Assembly (NCBI GenBank): GCA_949358305.1
Contig: OX442317.1
Span: 4,344,186-4,408,185, forward strand
Direction: 5' to 3'
Source: Strigamia acuminata
Taxonomy: Eukaryota; Arthropoda; Chilopoda; Geophilomorpha; Linotaeniidae
DNA: 64,000 nucleotides
Every line of letters begins with the position of its first letter. The first letter of the stretch is position 1. Of the stretch, positions 9,121-20,400 are shown piece by piece. Both the position numbers and the translations under genes were made by a program. The notes beneath the pieces are model-generated. The model searched no databases. It saw only the letters and a list, made by a program, of their open reading frames with translations, and was not told the origin of the DNA.

Positions 9121-11062
9121 ATGCCAAAACTTTGGCAAAACTTGTGCCAAAACGTGGCCAAATGTGAGCAAAAGCGTAATAAAATGTGTGCCAAAACATG
9201 GTAAAATGTGTGCAAGAACGGCAAAATGTGTGCAAAAATTTGGCACAATGTGTGCCAAAACGTGGCAAAATGTGTGCAATAACGTGTTAAAATATGTGCA
9301 AAAACGTGGTAAAATGTCTGCCAAAACTTGGCAAAACGTGTGCCAAAACGTGGTAAAATGTGTGCAAAAACGTGGTAAAATGTGTGCAAAAACATGGTAA
9401 AATGTGTGCAAGAATGGCAACATGTGTGCAAAACGTGGTAAAATGTGTGCAAAAACGTGGTAAAATGTGTGCAAAAACGTGGTAAAATGTGTGCCAAAAC
9501 GTGCCAAAACGTGGTAAAATGTGTGCAAACAGTGGCAAAATGTGTGCAAAACGTGGTAAAATGTGTGCAAAAGCATGGTAAAATGTGTGCAAATTATACT
9601 GTATGGCAAAATGTGTGCAAAAACTTGGCAAACTGTCTGCAACAACGTGGTAAAATGTGTGCCAAAACGTGGCAAAATGTGTGCAAAAAACGTGGTAAAA
9701 TGTGTGCAAAACATGGTAAAATGTGTGCAAAAAACGTGGTAAAATGTGTGCAAAACATGGTAAAATGTGTGCAAAACCGTGGTAAAATGGATGCGATAAC
9801 TTGGCAAATGTGTGCAAAAATGTGGTACAATATGTGCAAATATATGGCAAAATGTGTGCAAAAACTTGGGAAAATGTCTACAACAACGTGGTAAAATGTG
9901 TGCAAAAACATGGTAAAATGTGTGCAAGAACTTGGCAAAACGTGGCAACATGTGTGCAAAAACGTGGCAAAATGTGTGCAAAACCGTGGTAAAATGGATG
10001 CAATAACTTGGCAAAATGTGTGCAAAAATGTGGTACAATATGTGCAAATATATGGCAAAATGTGTGCAAAAACTTGTCAAAATGTCTGCAACAACGTGGT
10101 AAAATGTGTGCAAAAACATGGTAAAATGTGTGCAAAAACATGGTAAAATGTGTGCAAGAACTTGGCAAAACGTGGCAAAATGTGTGCAAAAACGTGGCAA
10201 AATGTGTGCAAAAACTTGTCAAAATGTCTGCAACAACGTGGTAAAATGTGTGCAAAAACATGGTAAAATGTGTGCAAAAACATGGTAAAATGTGTGCAAG
10301 AACTTGGCAAAACGTGGCAAAATGTGTGCAAAAACGTGGCAAAATGTGTGCAAAAACGTGTTAAAATGTGGCAAAACTTTGGCAAAACGTGTGCCAAAAC
10401 GTGGCAAAATGTGTGCAAAAAACGTGGTAAAATGTGTGCAAAACATGATAAAATTGTGTGCAAAACATGATAAAATTGTGTGCAAAAACTTGGCACAATG
10501 TGTGCTAAAACGTGTTAAAATGTGCCAAAACGTGGCAAAATGTGTGCAAGGGGGTGTGCATGCAAAACATGATAAAATTGTGTGCAAAAACTTGGCACAA
10601 TGTGTGCTAAAACGTGTTAAAATGTGGCAAAACTTTGGCAAAACGTGTGCCAAAACGTGGCAAAATGTGTGCAAAAAACGTGGTAAAATGTGTGCAAAAC
10701 ATGATAAAATTGTGTGCAAAAACTTGGCACAATGTGTGCTAAAACGTGTTAAAATGTGCCAAAACGTGGCAAAATGTGTGCAAGGGGGTGTGCATGCAAA
10801 ACATGATAAAATTGTGTGCAAAAACTTGGCACAATGTGTGCTAAAACGTGTTAAAATGTGGCAAAACTTTGGCAAAACGTGTGCCAAAGCGTGGCAAAAT
10901 GTGTGCAAAAGCGTGGTAAAATGTGTGCAAAAACGTGGGAAAATGTGCGCAAATCACGGTAAAATGTGTGCAAAACATGGTAAAATGTGTGCCAAAAGTG
11001 GCAAAATGTGTGCAAAAACGTGGTAAAATGTTTGCCAAAACTTGGCAAAATGTGGGCCAAAA
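9121..11062. repeat. 1.9-kb minisatellite, 11/22-bp period
   Basis: About 90 variants of a 22-bp dimer, roughly CAAAAACGTGG plus TAAAATGTGTG. The two 11-bp halves are themselves similar. Higher-order repeats are visible: a 234-bp unit (marker CAAGGGGGTG at 10547 and 10781) and a longer unit across 9840-10290. The array has no stop codons in several frames on both strands, so long frames rich in KCVQ or THFTTF are composition artefacts. No start context or codon bias supports a protein. Confidence 0.9.
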
Positions 11063-11186
11063 CGGTTTATCGTGTTTATATTTGCCGCTAATTTAGTTCC
11101 TTGTTCATGTTAGCGTCCCTCGCTCTAAGTTCGTCGCGTGAGCTTTTCGTTTTATTTTAAAGGTTTGTTCATTTCGTTTAGATGTC

Positions 11187-11603
11187 GTGAAATCACTAAG
11201 AAAACGACGAATTTTTTATCAGCTAAAACTCGTTTTAATCGTCTGTTGCTCCTTTAAATTCGCCCGTGACGTTCCGATTGGAGGAGACATTGACCACGAG
11301 CCGATTCATTCGAACACCCCAATAATAGAAATTAATAAAGCGGAAGAAATTTGCTCGGCCTACTCAACGATCACAAAAGCTCATTCGAACCACTTTAATC
11401 AACAAATTCGAGCGAAAAAAAATACAAGAAAAATAAAAACTCAATTAGACATTTTGGCATTTTTCCATTACACATTTTGGATGGAACCGAGATTTTGTCC
11501 ATTCGAGTTTAGCTTTGGGTTAGCAACTTTTGCAAACTCGATTTTAGTTATCTACCAAAAACAAACTCCTCCAAAGACTTTTCCTCTTGTTTTTCGCCCA
11601 TAG
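11187..11603 (+). other. open frame of 138 codons, coding status doubtful
   Basis: The frame has no ATG near its start (the only early methionine would be GTG) and ends inside a foldback element. It contains DVPIGGDIDHEPIHSN and a lysine-rich stretch, with no recognised domain. It may be a remnant of an exon or of a transposon protein. Confidence 0.2.
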
Positions 11604-11855
11604 CTCCGCAGCGGTGCCAGATATACCTAGAAATAATTAAACGATTTTTCACGTCATGTCAATGTCGGTTGGGCTTATTTCTGGCAATTTTTTAAATTTG
11701 GACGATTTTATCAAAAACCCAATGGCCAAAATCAGCCAAAAATTGGAAAATGCCAAAAACTAACGGAATCGACGTAAAATGACGTGAAAAATTGTTTAAT
11801 TTTGTCTATTCTAGTTTAGCTTTGGGTTAGCAACTTTTGCAAACTCGATTTTAGT
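11506..11855. repeat. foldback family 1 copy between 43-bp direct repeats
   Basis: The element body (about 11596-11808) begins CCCATAGCTCCGCAGCGG and carries the ATTTCTGGCAATTTTTTAAA and AATCGACGTAAAATGACGTG segments of family 1. A 43-bp sequence that starts AGTTTAGCTTTGGGTTAGCA lies at 11506-11548 and again at 11813-11855, without visible difference. Flanking duplications this long are not typical of transposase target sites. Confidence 0.65.
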
Positions 11856-12251
11856 CTGAAACAGTGATGGACATACATTTTCTGAGGTTTCCAGCTCGGA
11901 AAATGATGACAAAATCCTCCTACCTTCATTTACCTATCGTTTCACTATCCTAATTTTGCTGTGAATAAATGTTGAAGATTGTTTGCGCAGCTAGCAAGTT
12001 ACAATTTACGCCGTCAAGGTTATTGTGTTGTATTTCTAGTAAATAAAAGCAAAAGATAAACCCAAAATGACATATATAATATTATTTTATACACGTGTCG
12101 TTTCTTTCTCTATCATATTTTTTTTTGTACATTTTTTTTTCTTTTACATGTTAACAGTTCTAACATAAAATCAGTTCAACAAACTGCAGTTGCGCCCATC
12201 GTTGTCACTCGATCACACTTAATTTTCACTGATAATTGTTTGTTGTTATTG

Positions 12252-12471
12252 TTATTTTCCATCAAAAACTACAGATTCGGAAGAATTAACGAATCTTGTG
12301 GGCCCTTCTTCACGTTTCACTTGTAAATGATGTGCCTGATGTTTCATGTGTTCCACGCTGTTGCACGGAAAAGTAGACGACGGCACGTGGCAGAACACCT
12401 GTCGCTCCTCGTAATCGTATTCGCACAGAATCTTATTGTCGCACAGATAAAACCGATCACCCACACAAAAC
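12252..12471 (-). CDS. LMO/Beadex-type LIM-only protein, terminal exon
   Basis: After an acceptor (TTGTTGTAG, AG at 12473-12472) the exon reads RFCVGDRFYLCDNKILC then EYDYEERQVF, the C-terminal half of the second LIM zinc-binding domain. The match is to nuclear LIM-only adaptors (vertebrate LMO1-3, fly Beadex), which bridge transcription factors. A 45-residue tail follows, ending FVNSSESVVFDGK and TAA at 12252. The exon starts in phase 2 and needs two bases for the arginine codon. No exon for LIM1 or the first half of LIM2 was found upstream on this strand in the window. The gene either has very distant exons or this is a detached piece. The subfamily call is good; the gene is incomplete here. 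Confidence 0.7.
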
Positions 12472-13147
12472 CTACAACAAATTAACAAATCAATCACAAA
12501 TTTCACAAAATAAATTTGTTAAAATAGAAAAAGAAATTTAAAAAAAGTGCATGCACGTTGCAAAAAAATTTGGAGAGGTGTTTGTACTTTGTAGTGGGTG
12601 ATACAGGAAGGATTGCAACAAAAATAAAAGATCTGACAGCTAACTGGAGATGTGTGTGGGTACAAAAAGGTCGGAGAAAGGCTGAAAAACATTGAAAGAG
12701 AGCCTGAAAACGTTAAAAAATGACAAAACTTTGAGAAAAAGTTTTAAAAAGCTTGTAAAACATGGTGAAAACATTGAACAATGACGTTAAAAAATGTCCT
12801 TGGTCATGTCCAAACCATGCCATTAAGCGGAATACTTTCGATCGAAAATTTGCTAAGTGAAGAAAACGTTATTTCGCTGCCACGTTAGAATATTTTCAAA
12901 CTTGACGTGGGGAGCTTTCGCAGTTCATTAAGAAAATTTAACGCCAATTGCCAACTCATGTGTTGTTTGGGCAAAGTGGAAAATTTCTCCTTTTCTTTTT
13001 AAATCCTTCCAATTAAGCTCATTTCGAAAAAGTGAAATAACTAACCCTTTTATCGCACTGTTTCAAGCTCAATTTTAGCCGAGTCTTTGAATTTGAGGAC
13101 CGGATCGGTCCCTCAAGAGTCTTCGTGTAGAGCCAGGGAATTTTGTT
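12472..13147. other. no gene seen
   Basis: AT-rich sequence between two minus-strand terminal exons. No LIM-coding exon and no clear repeat were found. It would be the 3' flank of the receptor gene and, if the LMO exon is attached to a distant gene, part of an LMO intron. Confidence 0.4.
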
Positions 13148-13484
13148 TTATTTAAATTTATTTTTTGGTTTAGTCGATGAGTTTTCCCATCGGGATTCCA
13201 AGAAGTTTTTGATACGTAACGACGTAAGACGTGCAGCTGCATTACGATACCAGCATTCTTTCATCACCTTGGACGTGACACGCAAGGCCTGAAATGGAAT
13301 AAGGTCTCGTGATTTGGGAATTTGAATTTTCTTTTTGGTTTGTTTCTACGCACCTCACACGACTGCCATCTGTTGGGTATGGAAGGCCTCTGCCGATCAA
13401 GGCATACTATTTTTCTCATTTCTTCTATCGTTGGATCCGAAGGCACCACGTCGTAATAGGGTAATTGATAATCCTCATAAATAC
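13148..13484 (-). CDS. TGF-beta type I receptor (activin/baboon-like), last two exons
   Basis: Two minus-strand exons join in phase 0. Exon 13484-13354 follows TTCTAG and reads [16 protein letters not shown], then IEEMRKIVC, then IPNRWQSCE, ending GAG|GTGCGT. Exon 13288-13148 follows TTTCAG and reads [14 protein letters not shown] and ARLTSLRIK. This is the end of the serine/threonine kinase domain (subdomains X-XI) of type I receptors, closest in wording to the activin/TGF-beta group. After LRIK the frame continues NFLESRWEN to a TAA at 13148, where family members have RIKKT. One extra or missing base is possible. No earlier kinase exons precede it: a copia fragment and then Dscam on the other strand occupy that side. 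It is either a gene with a huge intron or an orphan fragment. Confidence 0.65.
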
Positions 13485-13655
13485 CTAGAATTTTTTTTTA
13501 AAAATATAATTTTAAAATAAAATGACGCAGGAAAATTAAAAAAGGAGAAAAATCCAAAAATGTGATCATTTTTCTAATAAAAATGACTAAAATTAAATAA
13601 ATTTGCCCATTTTACATCAAAAATAAGTAAAATCAAATCAAATTTGCCAGAAAAC

Positions 13656-14053
13656 TACAAGACAACATGCACGGCAGAGAAGCCGCCGCCGCACTCTCCA
13701 CGCCAAAATCGGATGCCACTCAAGACGCGATGTTCGTACAATCGAAAAATAAATCGAAAAACAACATGAGCAAAAGCACTCAAAACCCAAACAAAAATGG
13801 CAAGAAATGCGACTTTTGCGGATGACTCGGACACGAAATGGCGGATTGTTATTTCCACATAAAACAGCAAAAAGCCGGAACAACCGGGACATCAACAGTC
13901 GCTCGATCATTTTTCGTACAAGAAAACGGGAAAAATGAAACCGTCGCATCCATACGTGAAAATCCAAACGCAACATCCCACATGTGTGCGAACAAGGAAA
14001 AATTCGTGGAAATCGATAGAAACGATATTCACCATTTCTTATTCCAATCTTAA
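13656..14053 (+). pseudogene. copia-like gag fragment with zinc knuckle
   Basis: The frame reads ALSTPKSDATQDAMFVQSK, a lysine/asparagine-rich linker, then a CCHC knuckle: C-D-F-C, stop, L-G-H-E-M-A-D-C. An in-frame TGA sits inside the knuckle at about 13826. This arrangement is that of Ty1/copia Gag ahead of the protease. No protease, integrase or reverse transcriptase follows; sequence resembling the Dscam 3' flank begins within a few bases. A decayed retrotransposon remnant. Confidence 0.6.
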
Positions 14054-14059
14054 ATTCCT

Positions 14060-14420
14060 AAATATTGTGAGTAAATTAGTTGAATTAAACTTTTCTCTGT
14101 GAAGCAAAACAATTATGCGTGATAGTTAGCATTTAATACTTTAGTTTATTTATTATAACTATTTATTGTAATGTTTGTGTAAATGTGTTTTCGTACGTAA
14201 TGTATAAGAAGGGTTTATATTATTCACTTATATCATTCACTAATTCATTAATCCGAGTTTAACTATTAGCAGGATTTTTTAACATTTTTTCTACATAAAT
14301 ATACGTCGCTGATGTTCGTTTATATTCATGTAGTAGCAGAAATTCAATAGTTACACGAATTAAAACAACTGTTCCAAATTCCAACTTTTTTCATTCAAAT
14401 TTCGTGCAAATTGTAGGAAA
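14060..14420. repeat. possible solo LTR or UTR copy, shared with Dscam 3' flank
   Basis: It shares TTTCTCTGTGAAG and TTTATTATAACTATTTATTG with 24440-24700 in the same order and spacing, and weaker similarity further on. Because it directly follows a copia gag remnant, an LTR is a reasonable reading, in which case the Dscam 3' flank holds a second LTR. A copied Dscam 3' UTR is the alternative. Confidence 0.45.
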
Positions 14421-14475
14421 GATTGCTATTGGTCAGATCTCACGGTTTCCTCGTGTACCGAAGGTCACTGCCATC

Positions 14476-17400
14476 ATGGGCTTCTTTTCAAATTCCCGAG
14501 TAGTAATTATACTCATGACCACTTTCTGTAAGGGTAAGTCGTACCATTTGCATGTTCTAAATCGTTAAAATCATCAAACTAATCGGGCAAACGACCTTCG
14601 ACGAGCATCCGTGCAGAATGAACAACAGTGAGTGGCTATGACAACCAACAAAAGATAAAATAATTCCACATGGCTCCACATTCTGCTGAAATGACGAACC
14701 ACAAACTACAATTCTCCCTCGACACATCAAATTCCCAAACCGTCCAAAATACTGCGTCCGATATATCGTATTTTGCAGATAATAAATCCCGAGTTCGATA
14801 GTGCTGTTTCTAAGCCAAATTTCCGCTCTATCATTCTGGCCACTAGATGACGCCACTGTCCGTGTGATGGCGACTACACATCGGCGCGGAAAATTCAAAC
14901 TGAATTAAAAAGTTGCATTTCTATTTAAGGTTTTGCTGATATTTCAAAACCTCCAGAATTCGACAATGAACCACCTTTTCGCGTTGAATTCTCAAACAGT
15001 TCTGGAACCAAAATACCATGCACCGCAACCGGCTCTCCACCGATTAACATCACTTGGATTCAAGCTGACGGAATTCCCGTACCAAAAATTAACCAACTGA
15101 GACACGTTACGGATGAAGGAACCTTGGTTTTCCCATCATTCGAGGCTAAAAGTTACCGACAAGACATGCACGCAATTACCTACAAATGCACTGCAACAAA
15201 TGCAGCGGGGACGATCATCAGCAGAGAAGTTCACGTTCAAGCAGGTTGAACACAGAATGTGTGTTATTATTTTACGTAATACTTACACTTTTGCTATTTC
15301 AGTCATGGACCAACTATTTGAACCACATGTCTATGATGCTTTTGCCACTAAAGGAAGTACTGCAGCCATCAAATGCGTAATATCGGGAACAGTCACTAAA
15401 TACGTGATCGTTGATACGTGGATTAAAGACAACCAGAAAGAAATTAAAACTTCCTTCTTTGATGGTACGTTATCTTTCTGAATGCCCTTTTTACATGTAT
15501 GTTTGCCACTTAATTTATACGGTGTAATTACTTTCAAGATAAAAAATATGCTATCACAAAAACTGGTGACCTATTGATATCGAACGTGGACAGTTCAGAT
15601 GCCGGTAGAACTTATCGATGTATCGCTAAACACCGGCTCACTGGAGAAGTTAAAACCAGTTCAACGGCAGGAAAACTCTTTGTTACTGGTAAAAACGTCA
15701 ATAATAAATGCTACTTAATTACCTACAACCATTCTTACGTCAGAATTGCAAGGCAATGTTCCAGCAAAGATTCTAGAAATCGAACAAACTGTTTCTGCTG
15801 TTTTGGGGAGTCGAGCTGCTTTGCCCTGTGTGAGCCAAGGACACCCAACTCCTACTATCAAGTAAATCATATAAGTGTTTCTTTAACAAACCAGACTAAC
15901 AGCATGAAATTCTACTTTCCAGGTGGTTCAAGAAAAGCAGTACAGGAACAGTTCTACCCGTTGACTTCGACAACCGCATAAAGATAACCGGATTGGCTCT
16001 CATCATATCAAACATTCAAGGAAGTGATTCTGGATTGTACGTATGCGTTGCTGAAAATTCTATTGGAACTTCAAGAACGGAATTGATGTTAAATGTGCAA
16101 AGTAAATGTGGATAACAAAATTGATTTTTCAATATCCTAATTATATCAAGCTTCGCTTATCTAGAGTCTACTGAAATAACATTGACGCCTTCGCACATCA
16201 AATTGGAACCGAATGGAAACCAGAATTTAATCTGTGATATAAAAGCTACATCCGAGTTCACTGTTTCGTGGTACAGAAATGGTAATTTAATGCCAGAAAA
16301 GAATGGAAATCAACAATTGCATCCAGAACTAAGCGGCATCTATCAGTGCTTTGCTAAATCTGAAGATGATATGGTCCATGATTCAGTTGTAGTTATATCT
16401 AATTTAGTTGTAAGCATAATGTAGTGGCAGTGAGGAATTGAAGTGAATAATTGATATCCAATTTTGATTCCAGCAAATAAACCTCACATAATCAGAGGAT
16501 TTGAGGAAAAGATTTTAAACCCTGGAGATAGCATCAATCTCGAATGTACTGCTGCTGGAAATCCCACCCCAAAAATTACGTGGTACTTGGAAGAAGAAAA
16601 TCTATCCAAATCGAATTCCATTTATATTAATGAAAAGATGGAAAGTAGTGATGTTGTTATTAGTGAGTTGACACTGAATAAAGCGTCGGTAACCAGCGGA
16701 GGAGTGTACACGTGCGTAGCAAGAAATGATTTGGGAAGTAATAGCTACAGTGCTAGAGTAAATGTGTATGGTAAAAACAATTTAGTAATAGCTGCTGAAA
16801 CAGTGTAAAGAATATTTACTTTAATGTAGGAAAGTTAGGTGTGCGATCAGTGCAGCAAAGAACTGTCGTAGCTGGAGACAATTTGACTTTAAATTGTCCA
16901 TTTTATGGGTATCCGAAGAACAGTATTGAATGGGAAAAAGGTACCATATAATGCTTACAATAAACAGGTTAATACACATCGGATTTATTAATTCCTCATT
17001 TAGATTCAAAAACAGTGCCAAGAATGTTTCATCAGAGCGTGTTTCCAAATGATACACTGATTGTAAGCCAAGTTAAAAAGGGCGAAGATGATGGCAAGTA
17101 TTCCTGCAAAGTGTCAAACATTCAAGGTGAAACAGTAACCGGAACGGTAGAAGTGGTGGTAATGAGTGAGTATAACTATTATACTACAATACATGTTTTG
17201 AACCTATTCTTACTACAGGGTGGGGCAAAAGTCACGAACTGTTGGGAAGTCTTAATAACTATTTTTTTTTTTTTTAAATTTTTCTTCAACTATTTTGTTG
17301 AGATTAATCATGGAAAAATTCACAACCGAACACAGAACACAAATTGTTAAACTTTACTAACAAACCAAAGGATCAATAATTCTGATCCAACATCCAACAA

Positions 17401-20400
17401 TCAAATGTCGAATCATTGATATGTTCTTTGGATCACAATTGACCCTCATTTTCGATAGTAAAATTCCCAATTTGTGTTCGCTGTTTAGTGGTGAATTTTT
17501 CTATGATTAATCTGAACAAAATAGTTAAAGAAAAATTTAAACAAAATAAATTTAAAAATAGTTATTAAGGCTTCACACCAGTTCATGACTTTTGGCCCAC
17601 CTGTACGTATATTAAGTAAATGAGTAACCAATTCTTAAATTACTTCTAAATAAAACTCTATCTTATGTTACTGCATAAAGTGTGCAATGTATTCATAAAT
17701 TATTTCTTAAATGCATTTACATCTATTTGCAAAATTCAATTAGAAAAAAAAATTTAAAAAATACACACTTGGACTTTCATTCACTAACTTTTTCAGTTGC
17801 ACCAAAAATAATGCCATTTTCATTCCAAGAAGACTTATTGCGTGAAGGCATGAGAGCTAGACTTCAATGTGTCGTGAGTGAAGGAGACTCACCCATCACG
17901 ATTCAATGGCTTAAAGACAATGCTGTAATTCCAAATGAATTAGACATTAAAATTCAACAGATCGATGAATTTTCAAGCATTCTTAATATAGGACAAGTAA
18001 CTCCCAAACATAATGGCAACTACACCTGCAAAGCTAAAAATGCAGCCATAACCATGGAACATTCAGCCGTATTAAATGTCAATGGTAATGGTTTTCTTAT
18101 CTCGTCTTTTGCCTTGCAGTTCCTCCAAAGATTATTCCCTTTGCCTTTGTGGATGATCAATTCTACAAAGGAATGCGTGCCCATATCACATGTGCTGTGA
18201 GCCAAGGAGATCCGCCGTTGACCTTTCAATGGTTAAAAGACGATCGCCCGATCCCAACTTCTTTGCAAGATGTGGCAACGCGTCAATACGACCAATACAC
18301 CAGTTCTCTAAGTATTGACAGTGTTTCTTCCGGCCACACGGGAAATTACACCTGTGTTGTATCAAATCGGGCGGTGACGGTCAGCCACACGGCGCAACTT
18401 CTGGTTCACGGTAAATAATCAATCCATTGATTTAATCCATTCGGGGATTTCTTTTCCAGTTGCGCCCAGGATCATTCCCTTCTCGTTCCAAGACAAATCT
18501 GTGGTGGAAGGCAGACAAGCGAGGGTTATGTGTGGGCTAATTGAAGGAGATGCTCCTGTCACTTTTACTTGGTTGAAAGATGGATTGCCAATAAAGCCAA
18601 AAGATGTAGAAATTAAACGTGCTGACGATAACTACTCCATACTTTCCATCCACAGTGTCACTCGTGGCCACACTGGAAACTACACTTGTGTGGCTACAAA
18701 CGGCCTTACCAGTTCTGAATACACTGCTTCCTTAATAGTTAATGGTAATTGCTAATGCAACTATGTTTCGATTATTTTTCAGCTGCCCCTAAGATCATTC
18801 CATTCTCCTTCCACGATGGTAAATTATTCGAGGGAGTTTTAGTGAAGGTTACGTGCGTAGTTTATCAGGGAGACCTCCCAATTACCATAAAATGGCTGAA
18901 AGATAACCAACCGTTATCCAACGTGGAGGGTGTTAATGTCCGACAAGTTGATCAATTTTCCAGCATGCTAACCATAGAGAAAGTGCAACAAATTCACAGT
19001 GGCAACTACACTTGCACAGCGACAAACTCTGCAGCCTCAGCCAGCTCGACGGCAATCCTTGTTGTCAATGGTATGACAATCAAGTGATTAGTATTCTCTT
19101 TTCTTATATTTTGCAGTCCCTCCAAAAATTGTTCCATTTACTTTCCAAGATGGACATTTACTCGAGGGCATGTTAGTTCGTGTGTCTTGTGTAGTCAGCC
19201 GAGGAGACTTACCATTGAATATAACTTGGCTCAAAGACAATAAAATTGCATCCCAACAACCTTCTGTTAGCGTGCATAACTTAGACGATTACTCCAGTGT
19301 CCTGTCAATTGACCCAGTGACTAAGAAACATGATGGCAATTACAAATGTGTTGCTAAAAACATGGCTGGAACTGACACATTTGTTGCATCAATAACTGTT
19401 AATGGTAAATTATCGTTCCAGCAGTTAAAGAAGTTATGTTGCCATGTTATTTACTGAAATCAACTGTAGATGGATGGAAATATCTATTATTAAATTTTAA
19501 TTTAAGAAATTAAATCTTTTTTAATTAAAAAGAACAAGCTTATAAGATATTATTTCTACTTCAAATTTGCACAAGTTTGGGCAATTTTAATTTAAAGAAA
19601 TTGAGCAGAAAATAATATAACTTTGTAGGAGCTTCATGACTACTTTTTTTAAAATGCTTTTACTTCCGTAAAAATTAAGTCCTAATTCTTTTTTTCCTTA
19701 AAACTTATTTATTCAGAATTACCAAAATGGGTTGTCCAACCCAGTGACACCAAAGTTCCTATAAGAAGTTCAACTACCATACCTTGCATAACTAAAGGAT
19801 TTCCAAAACCAACAACTACTTGGTACAAAGTGCAAGGTTGGTCTAACTAATCCACACATTCAAACATTCCAAATAATAACGTTTATACATGATTTAAGGC
19901 TCTAATGCTCGAGGAATGAAAAACTTAATTCAAAATGGGAATAACTACAAACTGTTATCAAATGGTTCACTTCTGATTGAATCTGTCAACATGGAGCACG
20001 CTGGATATTACTTCTGCGTGTCAAGCAATACAATCGGAAGAATAAGTGAAATGGCTCTACTATCCATCAGTTGTAAGTGACGAAATTCCTCAATCAAATA
20101 AAACCATAATCAAATAAAATGTACTTTTCAGCAGTTCCCCCTCAACTACACAAAAAAAATCAAAATGACACCGTTAAAAGTGGCGATTCCGTACATTTCA
20201 AATGCATTGCGCATGGAGATAAACCCATGATATTTACTTGGTACATCAATGGGCAATTGAAGAATGCGAGTAATGGAAATAACGAGTAAGTTCACACAAG
20301 ATCCATACAGTAAAAATCAATCAATCACTCCTCCCAACTCACTTCAAGGTATCTCATAAAGCAATCGCATGATATTGCGAGTGAAACCTCAGAGTTTGCC

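Noticed and set aside
9003-11060. Many long open frames on both strands in the minisatellite
   Set aside because: They follow from a stop-poor 22-bp repeat that is open in all frames. No start context, no codon bias, heavy overlap on both strands.
13638-13976. Minus-strand frame rich in Arg, Cys and Phe
   Set aside because: Antisense shadow of the copia gag remnant.
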